A stretch of 64,000 bases of DNA from Bowmanella denitrificans (GTDB lineage: Bacteria > Pseudomonadota > Gammaproteobacteria > Enterobacterales > Alteromonadaceae): positions 186,001-250,000 of the forward strand of contig NZ_BAAAEI010000020.1 in the NCBI RefSeq assembly GCF_039522935.1, written 5' to 3'. A program made the translations under genes and the position numbers. The notes under the pieces are model-generated. The model was not told the DNA's origin. It did not search any database and was given only the letters and a program-made list of their open reading frames with translations. Each line of letters starts with the position of its first letter. The stretch's first letter is position 1. Below, one piece after another: positions 6,663-15,303 of the stretch.

Positions 6663-9311
6663 TTGGCGCTGCAAAGCCTGCTAGGGCAAATCAGACAGAT
6701 CAACAACTTCGACAATGTGGCGGCCTTTAAAGCCTGTGTCGAAAACAGCTATCAATGGCTGAACAGTGAGTCATCCCAGGTGGATGTGGACCATCTGGTT
6801 ACGGGTCGCGCTGTGTTTGTGGATGCATTGCTGCGTCAGGCCTGGCAATTGCTGGAACTGGATAAAATCAAGGATTTGTCATTGGTGGCAGTAGGCGGTT
6901 ATGGCCGCGGGCAGTTACAGCCCTATTCCGATGTGGATTTACTGCTACTTAGCCAAAAGCCGCCAGCAGAAGAGGTCAAGACAAAACTTGGCAGCTTTAT
7001 TACCCTGCTGTGGGATATTGGCCTGGATATCGGCCAGGCTGTGCGCACCATCAGCGAAACCATTAAGCTGGCCAAGCAAGATATCACCATTGCCACCAAC
7101 CTGATTGAAGCCAGATTGCTAAGTGGCAGCCAAACTACGTTTGAGCAACTGCAGCAGAAGGTACAAGGCAAAGGATTCTGGAACAGCAAAGACTTTTTTC
7201 TGGCCAAGTACGAAGAGCAGATTCAACGGCATGCCAAATTCAACGGTACCTCTTACAACCTGGAACCCAACGTAAAAGAGAATCCTGGCTGTCTGCGCGA
7301 TATTCAGAGTATCGGCTGGGTGGCCAAAAAACACTTTAAGGTCCTTAAAGGCCGCGAGCTGGTTGAGCATGGTTACTTTACCGCGCGGGAGTTTGAGGAA
7401 CTGATCGAATGTCGCAATCATCTGTGGCGTATCCGTTTCAGTTTGCATCTGGTGGCCGGGCGCAGTGAAAACCGCCTGCTGTTTGACTATCAGCCGCAGG
7501 TAGCGAAGCGTCTGGGTTATGGTGAGCAGGGCAAGGCGTCGGTGGAAACCATGATGAAGGCGTTCTTTCGCACTGTCAGGCGTATCAGTGAATTAAACGA
7601 AATGCTGCTGCAGCATTTCCGCCAAGACATTCTGGCCCTTAAGGTACGGGATTATCAGCCGATCAATCAGGATTTTGCCTTGTCAGACGGCCTGTTACAG
7701 GCCCGTCACGAGCAGGTATTTGACAGCCCCGAGAAGCTTCTGAGCTTCCTGATGCTGGTCGCCGATACGCCACAAACTATCGGCCTGCATTCCGCCACCC
7801 TGCGTTTACTGCGCAATGCCAGACGGCGTTTCCGCGAACACTACTTCAGTGAACATGCCAGTTGCCGACAGATTTTTATTCGGCTGTTACGCCATCCCGG
7901 CTTTTTTGGCTTGGCCTGGGATTTGGCCCATAAGCACGGCATCATGCAGGCCTATTTACCGCAGTGGAATCAGATTGTCGGCATGATGCAGTTTGACCTG
8001 TTTCATGCCTACACCGTAGATGAACATACCCACAGACTGATCAAGCACATCTATAGCTATTCACGCCCTGAAGGGGCACGGGACTTTCCCCGCTGCCATC
8101 GCATCATGCAAAATCTGGATAAGCCGGAGATACTCTACATCGCTGCGTTGTTCCACGATATTGGCAAAGGACGGGGAGGCGATCATTCCAAGTTAGGTGC
8201 AGCAGATTTAGCCGAGTTTTGCCAGAGTCACAATTTGTCTGACAAAGACACCGAATTGGCGGTATGGCTAGTGGAGCAGCATTTATTAATGTCTGTCACT
8301 GCGCAGCGCCGCGATATCTATGATCCGGATGTTATCCACGAATTTGCCGGTAAAGTGCGTAACAAAGCCTACCTGAATCATCTGTATGCCCTGACCCTGG
8401 CGGATATCCGTGCCACCAATGACAACCTGTGGAATGACTGGAAAGCCTCACTTTTACGCGAACTTTACCAGATGACCCGCAAGGCTCTGGAAAACGGTCT
8501 GGAGTGCCAGATTGACTTGCAGTCGCTGGTCAATGAACACAAGCAGGAAGCCCTGGCTATGCTCACCAGCATGGGGCACAAGCCAGAGCAGGTCGAAGCG
8601 TTATGGCAGCGACTGGATTGGGATTATTTTGTTCGATTCAAACCCAGTCAGCTCATTTGGCATGCCAAAGTGCTCCTTAACAATGAAGATCTTGACGAGC
8701 AGCAGGTGTTAATTGAACTGTCTGATGAAACGTCCAAGGCCGGTACCGAGCTGATTTTGTATGGACGTGACAGAGCGACCCTGTTTGCTCAGGTAGCTTC
8801 GGTGTTGGACAGCCGCAACTGCTCCATTCATGATGCGCAAATTATGAGCACTCAGGATGGCTACGTGCTGGACAGTTTTATTATTCTGGAACAGGATGGT
8901 GGCCGTGTAGACTCACCATCCCGTCGTCAGAGTCTGAAAAATGCCATCCAGACCCAATTGGCCAAGCCCGGCCACCAGCATACCAATAATCGTAAAATGC
9001 CCAGGCGCATGAAGCAGTTGAATGTGCCGACCAAGATGCGCTTTTTTACTAATCAGGCCAATATGACGCTATTGGAACTGGAGGCACTGGATGCTCCGGG
9101 TTTGCTGGCCAAAATCAGTCAGCAGTTTGTGGTCTTTAACCTGTCACTGCATATGGCCAAGATCACCACCATTGGTGAGCGGGCAGAAGATCTTTTTATC
9201 CTGACCAATGCCGAGGGCCAGGCGCTGAGCCAGGAGCAACAACTTTCCCTTAAAAAACAACTGATCGAGACATTAGATCAACAAAACCACGGTGAAACAT
9301 GTCAGAACTGA
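6663..9311 (+). CDS. glnD: bifunctional uridylyltransferase/uridylyl-removing enzyme GlnD
   Basis: GlnD senses glutamine and adds or removes UMP on PII proteins, setting nitrogen control. The 882-residue order is as expected. A nucleotidyltransferase domain carries VGGYGRGQLQPYSDVDLLLL around residues 77-96 with the catalytic Asp pair. An HD phosphohydrolase domain has ALFHDIGKGRGGDHS. Two C-terminal ACT domains begin near residues 695 and 800. The start is TTG with GAGG upstream, 12 bases after map. Its 3' end overlaps the dapD start by 13 bases, so the two are coupled. Confidence 0.97.
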   Translation: MALQSLLGQIRQINNFDNVAAFKACVENSYQWLNSESSQVDVDHLVTGRAVFVDALLRQAWQLLELDKIKDLSLVAVGGYGRGQLQPYSDVDLLLLSQKPPAEEVKTKLGSFITLLWDIGLDIGQAVRTISETIKLAKQDITIATNLIEARLLSGSQTTFEQLQQKVQGKGFWNSKDFFLAKYEEQIQRHAKFNGTSYNLEPNVKENPGCLRDIQSIGWVAKKHFKVLKGRELVEHGYFTAREFEELIECRNHLWRIRFSLHLVAGRSENRLLFDYQPQVAKRLGYGEQGKASVETMMKAFFRTVRRISELNEMLLQHFRQDILALKVRDYQPINQDFALSDGLLQARHEQVFDSPEKLLSFLMLVADTPQTIGLHSATLRLLRNARRRFREHYFSEHASCRQIFIRLLRHPGFFGLAWDLAHKHGIMQAYLPQWNQIVGMMQFDLFHAYTVDEHTHRLIKHIYSYSRPEGARDFPRCHRIMQNLDKPEILYIAALFHDIGKGRGGDHSKLGAADLAEFCQSHNLSDKDTELAVWLVEQHLLMSVTAQRRDIYDPDVIHEFAGKVRNKAYLNHLYALTLADIRATNDNLWNDWKASLLRELYQMTRKALENGLECQIDLQSLVNEHKQEALAMLTSMGHKPEQVEALWQRLDWDYFVRFKPSQLIWHAKVLLNNEDLDEQQVLIELSDETSKAGTELILYGRDRATLFAQVASVLDSRNCSIHDAQIMSTQDGYVLDSFIILEQDGGRVDSPSRRQSLKNAIQTQLAKPGHQHTNNRKMPRRMKQLNVPTKMRFFTNQANMTLLELEALDAPGLLAKISQQFVVFNLSLHMAKITTIGERAEDLFILTNAEGQALSQEQQLSLKKQLIETLDQQNHGETCQN

Positions 9312-10123
9312 AATCCATTATTGAACACGCATTTGAACAACGTAACGAACTGAGTGCAGCCACGGCTGACGCCAGTATTCATGACGCCGTGGCGCAGGCG
9401 ATGGCCCTGCTTAACAGCGGTAAGGCCAGGGTAGCCGAGAAAATAGCCGGTGAATGGGTCGTGCACCAGTGGCTGAAAAAGGCCGTGCTGTTGTATTTCC
9501 GTTTGCATGACAACCAGGTAATGGACGGTGCCGAAAGCCGTTTCTTTGACAAAGTGCCACTGAAATATGCCGACTACAGCGCCGAACAGTTTGCCGCTGA
9601 AGGTGTAAGGGTGGTACCGCCGGCAACAGTACGTACCGGCAGCTTTATCGGCCGCAATGTGGTGTTGATGCCTTCCTACGTTAATATCGGCGCCTTTGTG
9701 GATGAAGGCACCATGGTGGACACCTGGGCCACAGTGGGCTCTTGTGCACAAATTGGTAAGAACGTGCATTTGTCTGGTGGTGTCGGTATTGGCGGTGTAC
9801 TGGAGCCGCTGCAAGCCAACCCAACCATCATTGAAGACAACTGTTTTATCGGTGCCCGCTCTGAAATCGTGGAAGGCGTGGTAGTTGAGGAAGGCGCCGT
9901 GATCTCTATGGGTGTCTATATTGGCCAGAGCACCCGCATCTATGATCGTGAAACAGGCGAGATCCATTATGGTCGAGTCCCGGCGGGCTCGGTCGTGGTA
10001 CCTGGCAATCTGCCGTCAGCCGATGGCAAATACAGCCTGTACGCCGCGATCATTGTTAAAAAAGTGGATGCCAAAACCCGCGCTAAAGTGGGTATCAATG
10101 CCCTGCTGCGGGGCGCTGAGTAA
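9299..10123 (+). CDS. dapD: 2,3,4,5-tetrahydropyridine-2,6-dicarboxylate N-succinyltransferase
   Basis: DapD transfers succinyl from succinyl-CoA to tetrahydrodipicolinate in the lysine and meso-diaminopimelate pathway. The 274-residue length equals the E. coli enzyme. The central part has the hexapeptide-repeat pattern of a left-handed beta helix (GSFIGRNVVLMPSYVNIGAF, then the GGVGIGGVLEP active-site segment). It overlaps the end of glnD by 13 bases. map-glnD-dapD is a well-known gammaproteobacterial order. Confidence 0.97.
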   Translation: MSELKSIIEHAFEQRNELSAATADASIHDAVAQAMALLNSGKARVAEKIAGEWVVHQWLKKAVLLYFRLHDNQVMDGAESRFFDKVPLKYADYSAEQFAAEGVRVVPPATVRTGSFIGRNVVLMPSYVNIGAFVDEGTMVDTWATVGSCAQIGKNVHLSGGVGIGGVLEPLQANPTIIEDNCFIGARSEIVEGVVVEEGAVISMGVYIGQSTRIYDRETGEIHYGRVPAGSVVVPGNLPSADGKYSLYAAIIVKKVDAKTRAKVGINALLRGAE

Positions 10124-10130
10124 TCTGCGC

Positions 10131-10154
10131 TGAGGGCGGGACACCCCGCCCTCA
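10131..10154. terminator. GC-rich 10-bp hairpin between convergent dapD and yqcA
   Basis: TGAGGGCGGG at 10131-10140 pairs perfectly with 10145-10154 across ACAC. It lies just after dapD and faces the end of the convergent yqcA gene. There is no T-run on either strand, so termination here would be weak or Rho-assisted. The position suggests a transcript-end stabilising hairpin. Confidence 0.5.
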
Positions 10155-10240
10155 ATCAACGGTACTACTTGTATGACGCAAAGACTATCAGGTGATGAGC
10201 GCTCAGGACTTTTCTTGCCGCGTCACAGCCATAATCTGGC

Positions 10241-10678
10241 TTAGCCAAATACCTGTTTTAACCAGGGCAGTACTTCGTCCTGCGGATCCAGGGTTTCACA
10301 TGCATCCACTTTGAAAAGCGGCGCCAATGGCTCACCGCGTAATTCTTCCAGCAAGGCAAATATTTTTCGCCCGGCCCCACAATAGGTTTCTCCGTAACTA
10401 CTGTCCCCTAAGCCCACAACGGCAAAGCCTTTACCATTGAGTAGCGGAAAGCGGGATTCCAGATCCAGAATAAAACCTTCAAGATTAGGCGGAATGTCGC
10501 CCTGCCCGGTGGTGGAGCTGATAAATAACAGTTGCTCGGCCTGTTGGAAATCTGCCATAACAGGTTCATCAATCACCTTAGCCTGATGTCCGCCAGCGGC
10601 TAATTGTTGTTTGGCATCTTCGGCCAATTGCTGGGCATTGCCATAAACACTGCCGTAAAAAATACTGATTTCAGCCAT
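10241..10678 (-). CDS. yqcA: YqcA/MioC-family flavodoxin
   Basis: A 145-residue FMN-binding flavodoxin-fold protein. The N-terminal phosphate loop is YGSVYGNAQQLA, and the flavin-contacting segments are SSTTGQGDIPPN and VVGLGDSSYGETYCGAG. MioC and YqcA are short-chain flavodoxins whose electron partner is poorly known. Assignment to YqcA rather than MioC rests on the neighbour: in E. coli yqcA lies beside truC and yqcC, as here. The start is ten bases after the stop of the fused truC gene. Confidence 0.85.
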   Translation of the reverse strand: MAEISIFYGSVYGNAQQLAEDAKQQLAAGGHQAKVIDEPVMADFQQAEQLLFISSTTGQGDIPPNLEGFILDLESRFPLLNGKGFAVVGLGDSSYGETYCGAGRKIFALLEELRGEPLAPLFKVDACETLDPQDEVLPWLKQVFG

Positions 10679-10688
10679 AAGCCTATTA

Positions 10689-11744
10689 TTACTCCTTAAT
10701 TTGGTAATCGTGCCAACGGGTCAATAGTGCATCGAATCTGGGTTCCTGCTCAAGTGTGATTGTCAGCGCCTGTTGAGTAAAAGGGTGTATCAGCGACATA
10801 CTCCAGGCACACAGCCCCAGTCCGTTAAAACTAAATTCACGGCGTAGCAACGCATTGTGTTTGCCATCGCCGTGATTCACATCGCCGACAATGGGATGGC
10901 GGATATGTGCCATATGTCTGCGTATCTGGTGCTTACGACCCGTTTGCGGATACAACTCCAAAAGGGAATAACGGGCAGTTTGATAAGGTCTGACCGCAAA
11001 GGGTAATTCAAATCGCTGTAAGGTTTTATAATCAGTGACCGCGGACTGCGCTGGTTTATCTGTTTTTGCCTGTTTATCGGCAATTTTATCCAGCTTTTCC
11101 TTAAGAGCATAATCGATGCGCCCGGCATCCGGGGTAAAGCCTCTGACAATGGCCCGGTAGGTTTTGTTTATTGCCCCTTGAGTAAACTGCTCCGTCAGCC
11201 GCCTGGCAGCTTCCTGGCTAAGAGCGAATAACAATACCCCAGAAGTAGGCTTATCCAGGCGGTGCACGGTATACACTGGCTGACCAATTTGATCGCGCAC
11301 GGCCTGCATGGCAAAACGTGTCTCGTACTTGTCAATCACACTGCGATGCACCAGCAACCCGGCCGGCTTGTGCACCGCCACCAGGTAGTCATCCTGATAC
11401 AATACGGGTAAGGTCGGCATGGGTGCATATAAGTCATCTATCTGCGACAACACCGTCAGCACAGCAGAGAGATCAACTCTGTCACCCCAGCTTTGCTCGG
11501 CCATGGGGAGCAGCGCCATAGTGCCAGGCAAAGGTAAATCTTGAGTGATAATGCTATTCATGCGCGGCAGAAAAACAAACTGTAACCATTGTTCAAACTG
11601 CAGGGTATCCACACAAAATGGTGCCTGACTTAACAACGCTCCAGCCGCTGGGGTTTGTTTGTGCCATAGACCCGCATGCTGCATTGCATTGGTGAGTTTA
11701 GTGAGGAGCTTGTGGCTTAGCTTACGTTTTACAAAGTCTGACAT
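10689..11744 (-). CDS. truC: YqcC-TruC fusion: DUF446 domain plus tRNA pseudouridine(65) synthase
   Basis: TruC makes pseudouridine 65 in some tRNAs. The 351-residue protein has two parts. Residues about 1-105 match YqcC (DUF446), with APFCVDTLQFEQWLQFVFLP and a following PLPG. Residues about 110-351 are an RluA-family synthase, with catalytic Asp164 in HRLDKPTSG and the QTGRKHQIRRHMAHIRHPIVGD segment. In E. coli these are separate adjacent genes; TruC alone is about 260 residues. An ATG at 11420 would start TruC alone but has no convincing ribosome-binding site, so one fused polypeptide is favoured. Confidence 0.9.
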   Translation of the reverse strand: MSDFVKRKLSHKLLTKLTNAMQHAGLWHKQTPAAGALLSQAPFCVDTLQFEQWLQFVFLPRMNSIITQDLPLPGTMALLPMAEQSWGDRVDLSAVLTVLSQIDDLYAPMPTLPVLYQDDYLVAVHKPAGLLVHRSVIDKYETRFAMQAVRDQIGQPVYTVHRLDKPTSGVLLFALSQEAARRLTEQFTQGAINKTYRAIVRGFTPDAGRIDYALKEKLDKIADKQAKTDKPAQSAVTDYKTLQRFELPFAVRPYQTARYSLLELYPQTGRKHQIRRHMAHIRHPIVGDVNHGDGKHNALLRREFSFNGLGLCAWSMSLIHPFTQQALTITLEQEPRFDALLTRWHDYQIKE

Positions 11745-11832
11745 GCTATATCTATCGGGTTATACTTGCCTGCTTCAAATTAAGGCAATATGGTGCACCT
11801 CCAATCGGAGGGGCGAAAAGTCCAAGAGTAAC

Positions 11833-12849
11833 ATGACCAGTATCAGTACACTGAGTGAATTCCTGCTGCAATCCGGCTGTCAGTACCGGGTATATGATTT
11901 AGGCCGCGCGATCCGTAAGCTGGATCCGCAAACCTTTCTGGATATAGAAAATAACCGCAAGGCCCATCCTTATCCCCGACTTGGCTATGCTTGGCTGGCT
12001 GTGTTGTTCTGGAATAAGCAGCTTAGTCATCAGCAGTACATCTGGTTTTTAAAACTGCCACTGGACGAGCAAGGAATGTTGGTCAGTGCCGCCCGCAATC
12101 ATTTCCTGGGCATTGTATTAGAAGCGTTGGGCAAACAGATGGACAACGCCTCGCCAGACACCCTGCCGGAACATCCTTATGGCTTTGTTCCGGGCCAACA
12201 ACAAATGGCAGATTTTAACGCTTTAGTGCGTAAGGCGATGAAATTACCCGAATCAGAACACCTGGCTAATGTTCAGGCTTATATTCGTGCCCCTGCGGAT
12301 CAGGAGTGGCAATCCCTGGCCTTGCAAGGACTGGCTGATTTAGCCGCTAGTCTGGACGACCCTAAGACACGCCAATTGTTTATCAGTCAATTTACTGCAT
12401 TACATCAACAGGTGCAGCTAACCTTATTGAATTCCTTGGAAAATCACCAACTGGATGTCGGTCTGAGTGAGTTTATACTGGCACAGATGGCGGCACACCC
12501 GACACAGCCAGCCTGGCAAATAGCTGGATTACGGGCTCTCAGCCAAAGTCAGGCTGATGGATTAGTGGCTGATACACTCAGCAAGCTGCTGCAAGGTGAG
12601 CAAATTGACAGCGATTTGCTGATAACGATTTCCGGGCGTCACTGGCACAGGCTGCTACCCCATGACTTGCTTTCACCCTATATAAATCTTGTGGCTGAAC
12701 ATACGCCGGATTTGTTTGCACCAGTGTTTGCAGATCTGGTCAGATTGCCGCAGCTCAGAACAGCTATGCTGGCCATGCTGCGCAGCACAGACAAAAGTCC
12801 CGCCCTTACCCAGGCCATCGGACGACTATTTAGCGAGCAACAGCAATGA
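11833..12849 (+). CDS. DUF3549 family protein
   Basis: A 338-residue protein of unknown function, resembling the DUF3549 family of Alteromonadales and relatives. It has an N-terminal conserved block (SEFLLQSGCQYRVYDLGRAI) and a helical, leucine-rich C-terminal part with no membrane segment or signal peptide. The open frame continues 58 codons upstream over the divergent truC gene. The ATG at 11833 is chosen because the conserved region begins there, although the ribosome-binding site (AAGAG) is weak. It overlaps the next gene by four bases (ATGA), so the two likely act together. Confidence 0.75.
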   Translation: MTSISTLSEFLLQSGCQYRVYDLGRAIRKLDPQTFLDIENNRKAHPYPRLGYAWLAVLFWNKQLSHQQYIWFLKLPLDEQGMLVSAARNHFLGIVLEALGKQMDNASPDTLPEHPYGFVPGQQQMADFNALVRKAMKLPESEHLANVQAYIRAPADQEWQSLALQGLADLAASLDDPKTRQLFISQFTALHQQVQLTLLNSLENHQLDVGLSEFILAQMAAHPTQPAWQIAGLRALSQSQADGLVADTLSKLLQGEQIDSDLLITISGRHWHRLLPHDLLSPYINLVAEHTPDLFAPVFADLVRLPQLRTAMLAMLRSTDKSPALTQAIGRLFSEQQQ

Positions 12850-13148
12850 ATCTGGCTGACCTGCTATTAATGATGGTGATTCTGGCGCTGGCCTGGCAAT
12901 TCTGGCGAGTCAGGGCTATGAGTGAAAAAGCCTATGGCTATCTGCAGGACTATTGCAATAAGCAAGGCTTACAGCTTATTTCTCTGTCCAGAAGAAAGAC
13001 CAGAATTCGTCCTTTTCACGGCAAACTGGATTGGTACTGTGAATTTGATTTTGAATTTTCCGGTAACGGCGAGGATACCTATCAGGGCAGTTTAATTATG
13101 CGTGGAATGCAAGTAACAGATACCCAGTTGCCGCCTTACCGGGTTTGA
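12846..13148 (+). CDS. DUF3301 family small membrane-anchored protein
   Basis: A 100-residue protein. An N-terminal hydrophobic helix (residues about 3-19, LADLLLMMVILALAWQFW) is followed by a charged soluble domain with WYCEFDFEFSGNGED. It matches the DUF3301 family, whose function is unknown. Its start overlaps the stop of the DUF3549 gene in an ATGA, indicating translational coupling. It may be a small inner-membrane partner of that protein; this is inferred from gene order only. Confidence 0.75.
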   Translation: MNLADLLLMMVILALAWQFWRVRAMSEKAYGYLQDYCNKQGLQLISLSRRKTRIRPFHGKLDWYCEFDFEFSGNGEDTYQGSLIMRGMQVTDTQLPPYRV

Positions 13149-13797
13149 CCCCGCCAAACCAAGGCGCCAAAAAGAATAAAGGCGTGGTCATCAGACCACG
13201 CCCCTACCAAATACTAACTCCCTTTACGGCATACCTTTGCCACTATCATCCTTGTTCCGGTTCCATCTGGAATCCAATCCGTTTGCCCTTACTCTCCCTG
13301 AGTAAGACACTCGTCCTGAGTGGATCCCGCTCCCTTATCCCTGTACGCTGCCTCCATTGTGGCGCGATTCCCCTCTCCCAGGGTTGTCCATTTACTTCAT
13401 CCTGAAGTTATTCCTTTAGCTTCCCCCTGAAGCTGTTCCTTTTGCCTTCTCCTTAGGCTTCATCCCTGCCCTTCATCCTGAAGGTATCCAAAACTCTTCC
13501 CTGACCCATCGTGTTTCCTTGTGACAGGGATAAAGATAAAGCACAGGGGATTATTTGCCATACCCCCAATTCAGGCTGACAACATAAATGCACTATGACA
13601 GACAAGAAGAAAAGACCAATAAACTTTACATTTCAATAGATTAAGAAAAGTCGTAGGAGTTTGTCGGCATAAACAAAAGCGGTTTATCCTACAGTTTTGT
13701 GAGAAATGTCTTACAAAGAAAGCGGCCTTTGTCTTACACGTCTGACAACGGCCAAATGCTCAGTCCAAATAAAGCTGCGCAAACGCTAAGCAAAGTG
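13149..13797. other. 649-base intergenic region with hairpins, no convincing gene
   Basis: The segment between the DUF3301 gene and the convergent GNAT gene contains a 9-bp hairpin at 13181-13202 (GGCGTGGTC/GACCACGCC, loop ATCA). On the minus strand that hairpin is followed by TTTATTCTTTTT. Then comes a cluster of small inverted repeats at 13261-13483. The remaining 300 bases are AT-richer, with a loose dyad GTAGGA/TCCTAC at 13653-13692. The only reading frame (13145-13405) lacks coding character. Confidence 0.6.
13261..13483. repeat. cluster of short inverted repeats with a TCC(C)T loop
   Basis: Six or more small dyads follow one another: TTCCA/TGGAA (13261-13272), ACTC-TCCCT-GAGT (13291-13303), CACTC-GTCCT-GAGTG (13308-13322), ACTTCA-TCC-TGAAGT (13394-13408), AGCTTC-CCCCT-GAAGCT (13418-13434) and CCTTCA-TCC-TGAAGG (13469-13483). 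A weaker GCCT/AGGC lies at 13443-13457. Most share the shape stem, pyrimidine loop ending CCT, purine-rich arm. The function is unknown. Confidence 0.6.
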
Positions 13798-14427
13798 CTA
13801 TTTTTTTCGCCGAAACATCAAGTGGCCAGCGATACGGCCAACCTGTAATTCTTTCACTAACCCGTAGTCACCGTCCTCAAAAAAGCCAAGACATTTGGGC
13901 AAAGTGACAAATACTGCAACCCCTTCACTGGATCTATCTTCATCCATCAAGGTATCAATGGCCCCCATCAATACATGCCCCAAGCCACGATGCTGATGAT
14001 CCGGATGCACACCAATAAACGACAGCATATGGTAACGTCCTGCCGGCACCTGCTCTCTGACCTTTTGCTCCTTCTCAACCATTTGTCGGGTGCCCAGGAA
14101 TCCAGCGGTCAACAACATTTTTAAACGCCAATGCCAGAAACGATTGGGTCCCAGGCTGGCGTTGGGCTGAATAAGGCAGGCCACTGCCAACAGTCGTTCG
14201 CCTTCAAATAACCCGACCATAGGCTGTTTGGCGATCCAAAAAGTATGCAGTTCTTCACGGATAGCAGCGCGTAGTCGCTCTTCGTAGCCCTCTTTATCGG
14301 CCTGAAATATATTCATAAACAGCGGATCATCATGGTAAGCCTGGTATAAAATCGAAGCAGCGATCTTGAGATCTTCAGCCGCCAGGAATACCGCTTTTAC
14401 TTTATCTTTTGCCAACGCCAGGTTCAT
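13798..14427 (-). CDS. GNAT family N-acetyltransferase
   Basis: A 209-residue acetyl-CoA-dependent acyltransferase. Motif A of the GNAT fold is clear at IGVHPDHQHRGLGHVLMGA, where the Q/R-x-x-G-x-G/A loop binds the pantetheine pyrophosphate. A C-terminal FFEDGDYGLV segment resembles motif B. The substrate cannot be read from the sequence. The gene stands alone, convergent with the DUF3301 gene and divergent from the DUF2789 gene. Confidence 0.85.
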   Translation of the reverse strand: MNLALAKDKVKAVFLAAEDLKIAASILYQAYHDDPLFMNIFQADKEGYEERLRAAIREELHTFWIAKQPMVGLFEGERLLAVACLIQPNASLGPNRFWHWRLKMLLTAGFLGTRQMVEKEQKVREQVPAGRYHMLSFIGVHPDHQHRGLGHVLMGAIDTLMDEDRSSEGVAVFVTLPKCLGFFEDGDYGLVKELQVGRIAGHLMFRRKK

Positions 14428-14521
14428 GCCGTTTCCAACAGAAGTTGTCTATAGTTGTAGATAAGACAATAACCCAGCACGGGGAATTTGTTAACATTTT
14501 GTTATCTTCGTGGAGGAAGGT

Positions 14522-14752
14522 ATGAACATCAACAGTCCAAGCATTAACGATCTATTTAACCAGTTGGGGCTCGCCAGTGACGAAGGAGCGATAAACCGCT
14601 TTATAGACCGTCATAAAGGCTTAGACAGCCGGGTCAAGCTGGAGCAGGCACCCTTCTGGAACTCGTCTCAAAGCAGTTTTATTCAGCATGCCTTGACTGA
14701 TGATGCGGAGTGGGCTGAAGTCATTGATCAGCTCAACAACAGGCTGCGCTGA
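14522..14752 (+). CDS. DUF2789 family small protein
   Basis: A 76-residue acidic protein starting MNINSPSINDLFNQLGLASD. The DUF2789 family is common in Shewanella, Pseudomonas and Alteromonas and has no established function. The pattern around AINRFIDRHKGLD and FWNSSQSSFIQHALTDDAEW is characteristic. An in-frame GTG lies four codons earlier, but GGAGGAAGGT immediately before the ATG at 14522 decides the start. It appears monocistronic. Confidence 0.8.
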   Translation: MNINSPSINDLFNQLGLASDEGAINRFIDRHKGLDSRVKLEQAPFWNSSQSSFIQHALTDDAEWAEVIDQLNNRLR

Positions 14753-14777
14753 TCAATGAGTAAGCATTAGGTTCAGA

Positions 14778-15137
14778 CTAATATGTCCGATAGGCCTCGT
14801 CGCCCCAGCCACTTAAGTGGTTATCTTTGAACACCAGAGGTGTGCATTCATCCTTGCTTGTTACACCATCACCATGATTTCGATGGGTACGATAAAACAA
14901 GACTTGGACCTTTTGGCCATTTTGATCGTGATACTCGCTAAAATCGGGTACCCCCAGGCGGTGAGTAATTTCTTCCAGACTTAACCCTGGGCTTAGCCTG
15001 GCAATCTCTTGGCGATTCTGGCTTTCACGTTTCTCCCAATCTGCCTGATGATACTGATCAGGTTTAACCGAAATTATACAGCCAGATAAACTGCCTACAG
15101 CCAAACTTAACGTAATCGCAGCTATCCATTTATTCAT
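14778..15137 (-). CDS. DUF3192 family lipoprotein
   Basis: A 119-residue protein with a lipoprotein signal peptide: MNKWIAAITLSLAVGSLSGC ends at the lipobox cysteine, residue 20. The mature part carries the DUF3192 core, recognisable by VLFYRTHR, DECTPLVFKDN and GWGDEAY. The frame is open for 36 further codons upstream, but GAGGAAAATA precedes the ATG at 15137. Function is unknown. A non-lipidated paralogue lies at 20435 in this window. Confidence 0.8.
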   Translation of the reverse strand: MNKWIAAITLSLAVGSLSGCIISVKPDQYHQADWEKRESQNRQEIARLSPGLSLEEITHRLGVPDFSEYHDQNGQKVQVLFYRTHRNHGDGVTSKDECTPLVFKDNHLSGWGDEAYRTY

Positions 15138-15209
15138 TATTTTCCTCGTCTTGTTGGACAGTTGGTTGATGTGAATGGGTGTAAGCAAGAGACGAACCAA
15201 GTTGTATAA

Positions 15210-15241
15210 CACTGATATTAAAACACTTTTTAATATCAGTG
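15210..15241. repeat. perfect 14-bp inverted repeat in a divergent promoter region
   Basis: CACTGATATTAAAA (15210-15223) is repeated inverted at 15228-15241, with CACT between. It lies between the DUF3192 lipoprotein gene and the gene at 15304, which diverge. It could be a regulator operator, or an RNA hairpin in the leader of either gene. A TTAGAAT -10-like box follows at 15258. Confidence 0.6.
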
Positions 15242-15303
15242 CCATGCTTAGGTAGTGTTAGAATGACTCTATTCACCACTAGATAGCCAAATTGACCAAT
15301 ACT

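Noticed and set aside
11659..11832. N-terminal extension of the DUF3549 protein
   Set aside because: The extra 58 codons overlap the start of the divergent YqcC-TruC gene and do not resemble the family; the internal ATG fits better.
13145..13405. An 86-codon frame after the DUF3301 gene
   Set aside because: It starts in the stop of the previous gene, has no family resemblance or ribosome-binding site, and runs through the hairpin and mini-repeat region; composition is not coding-like.
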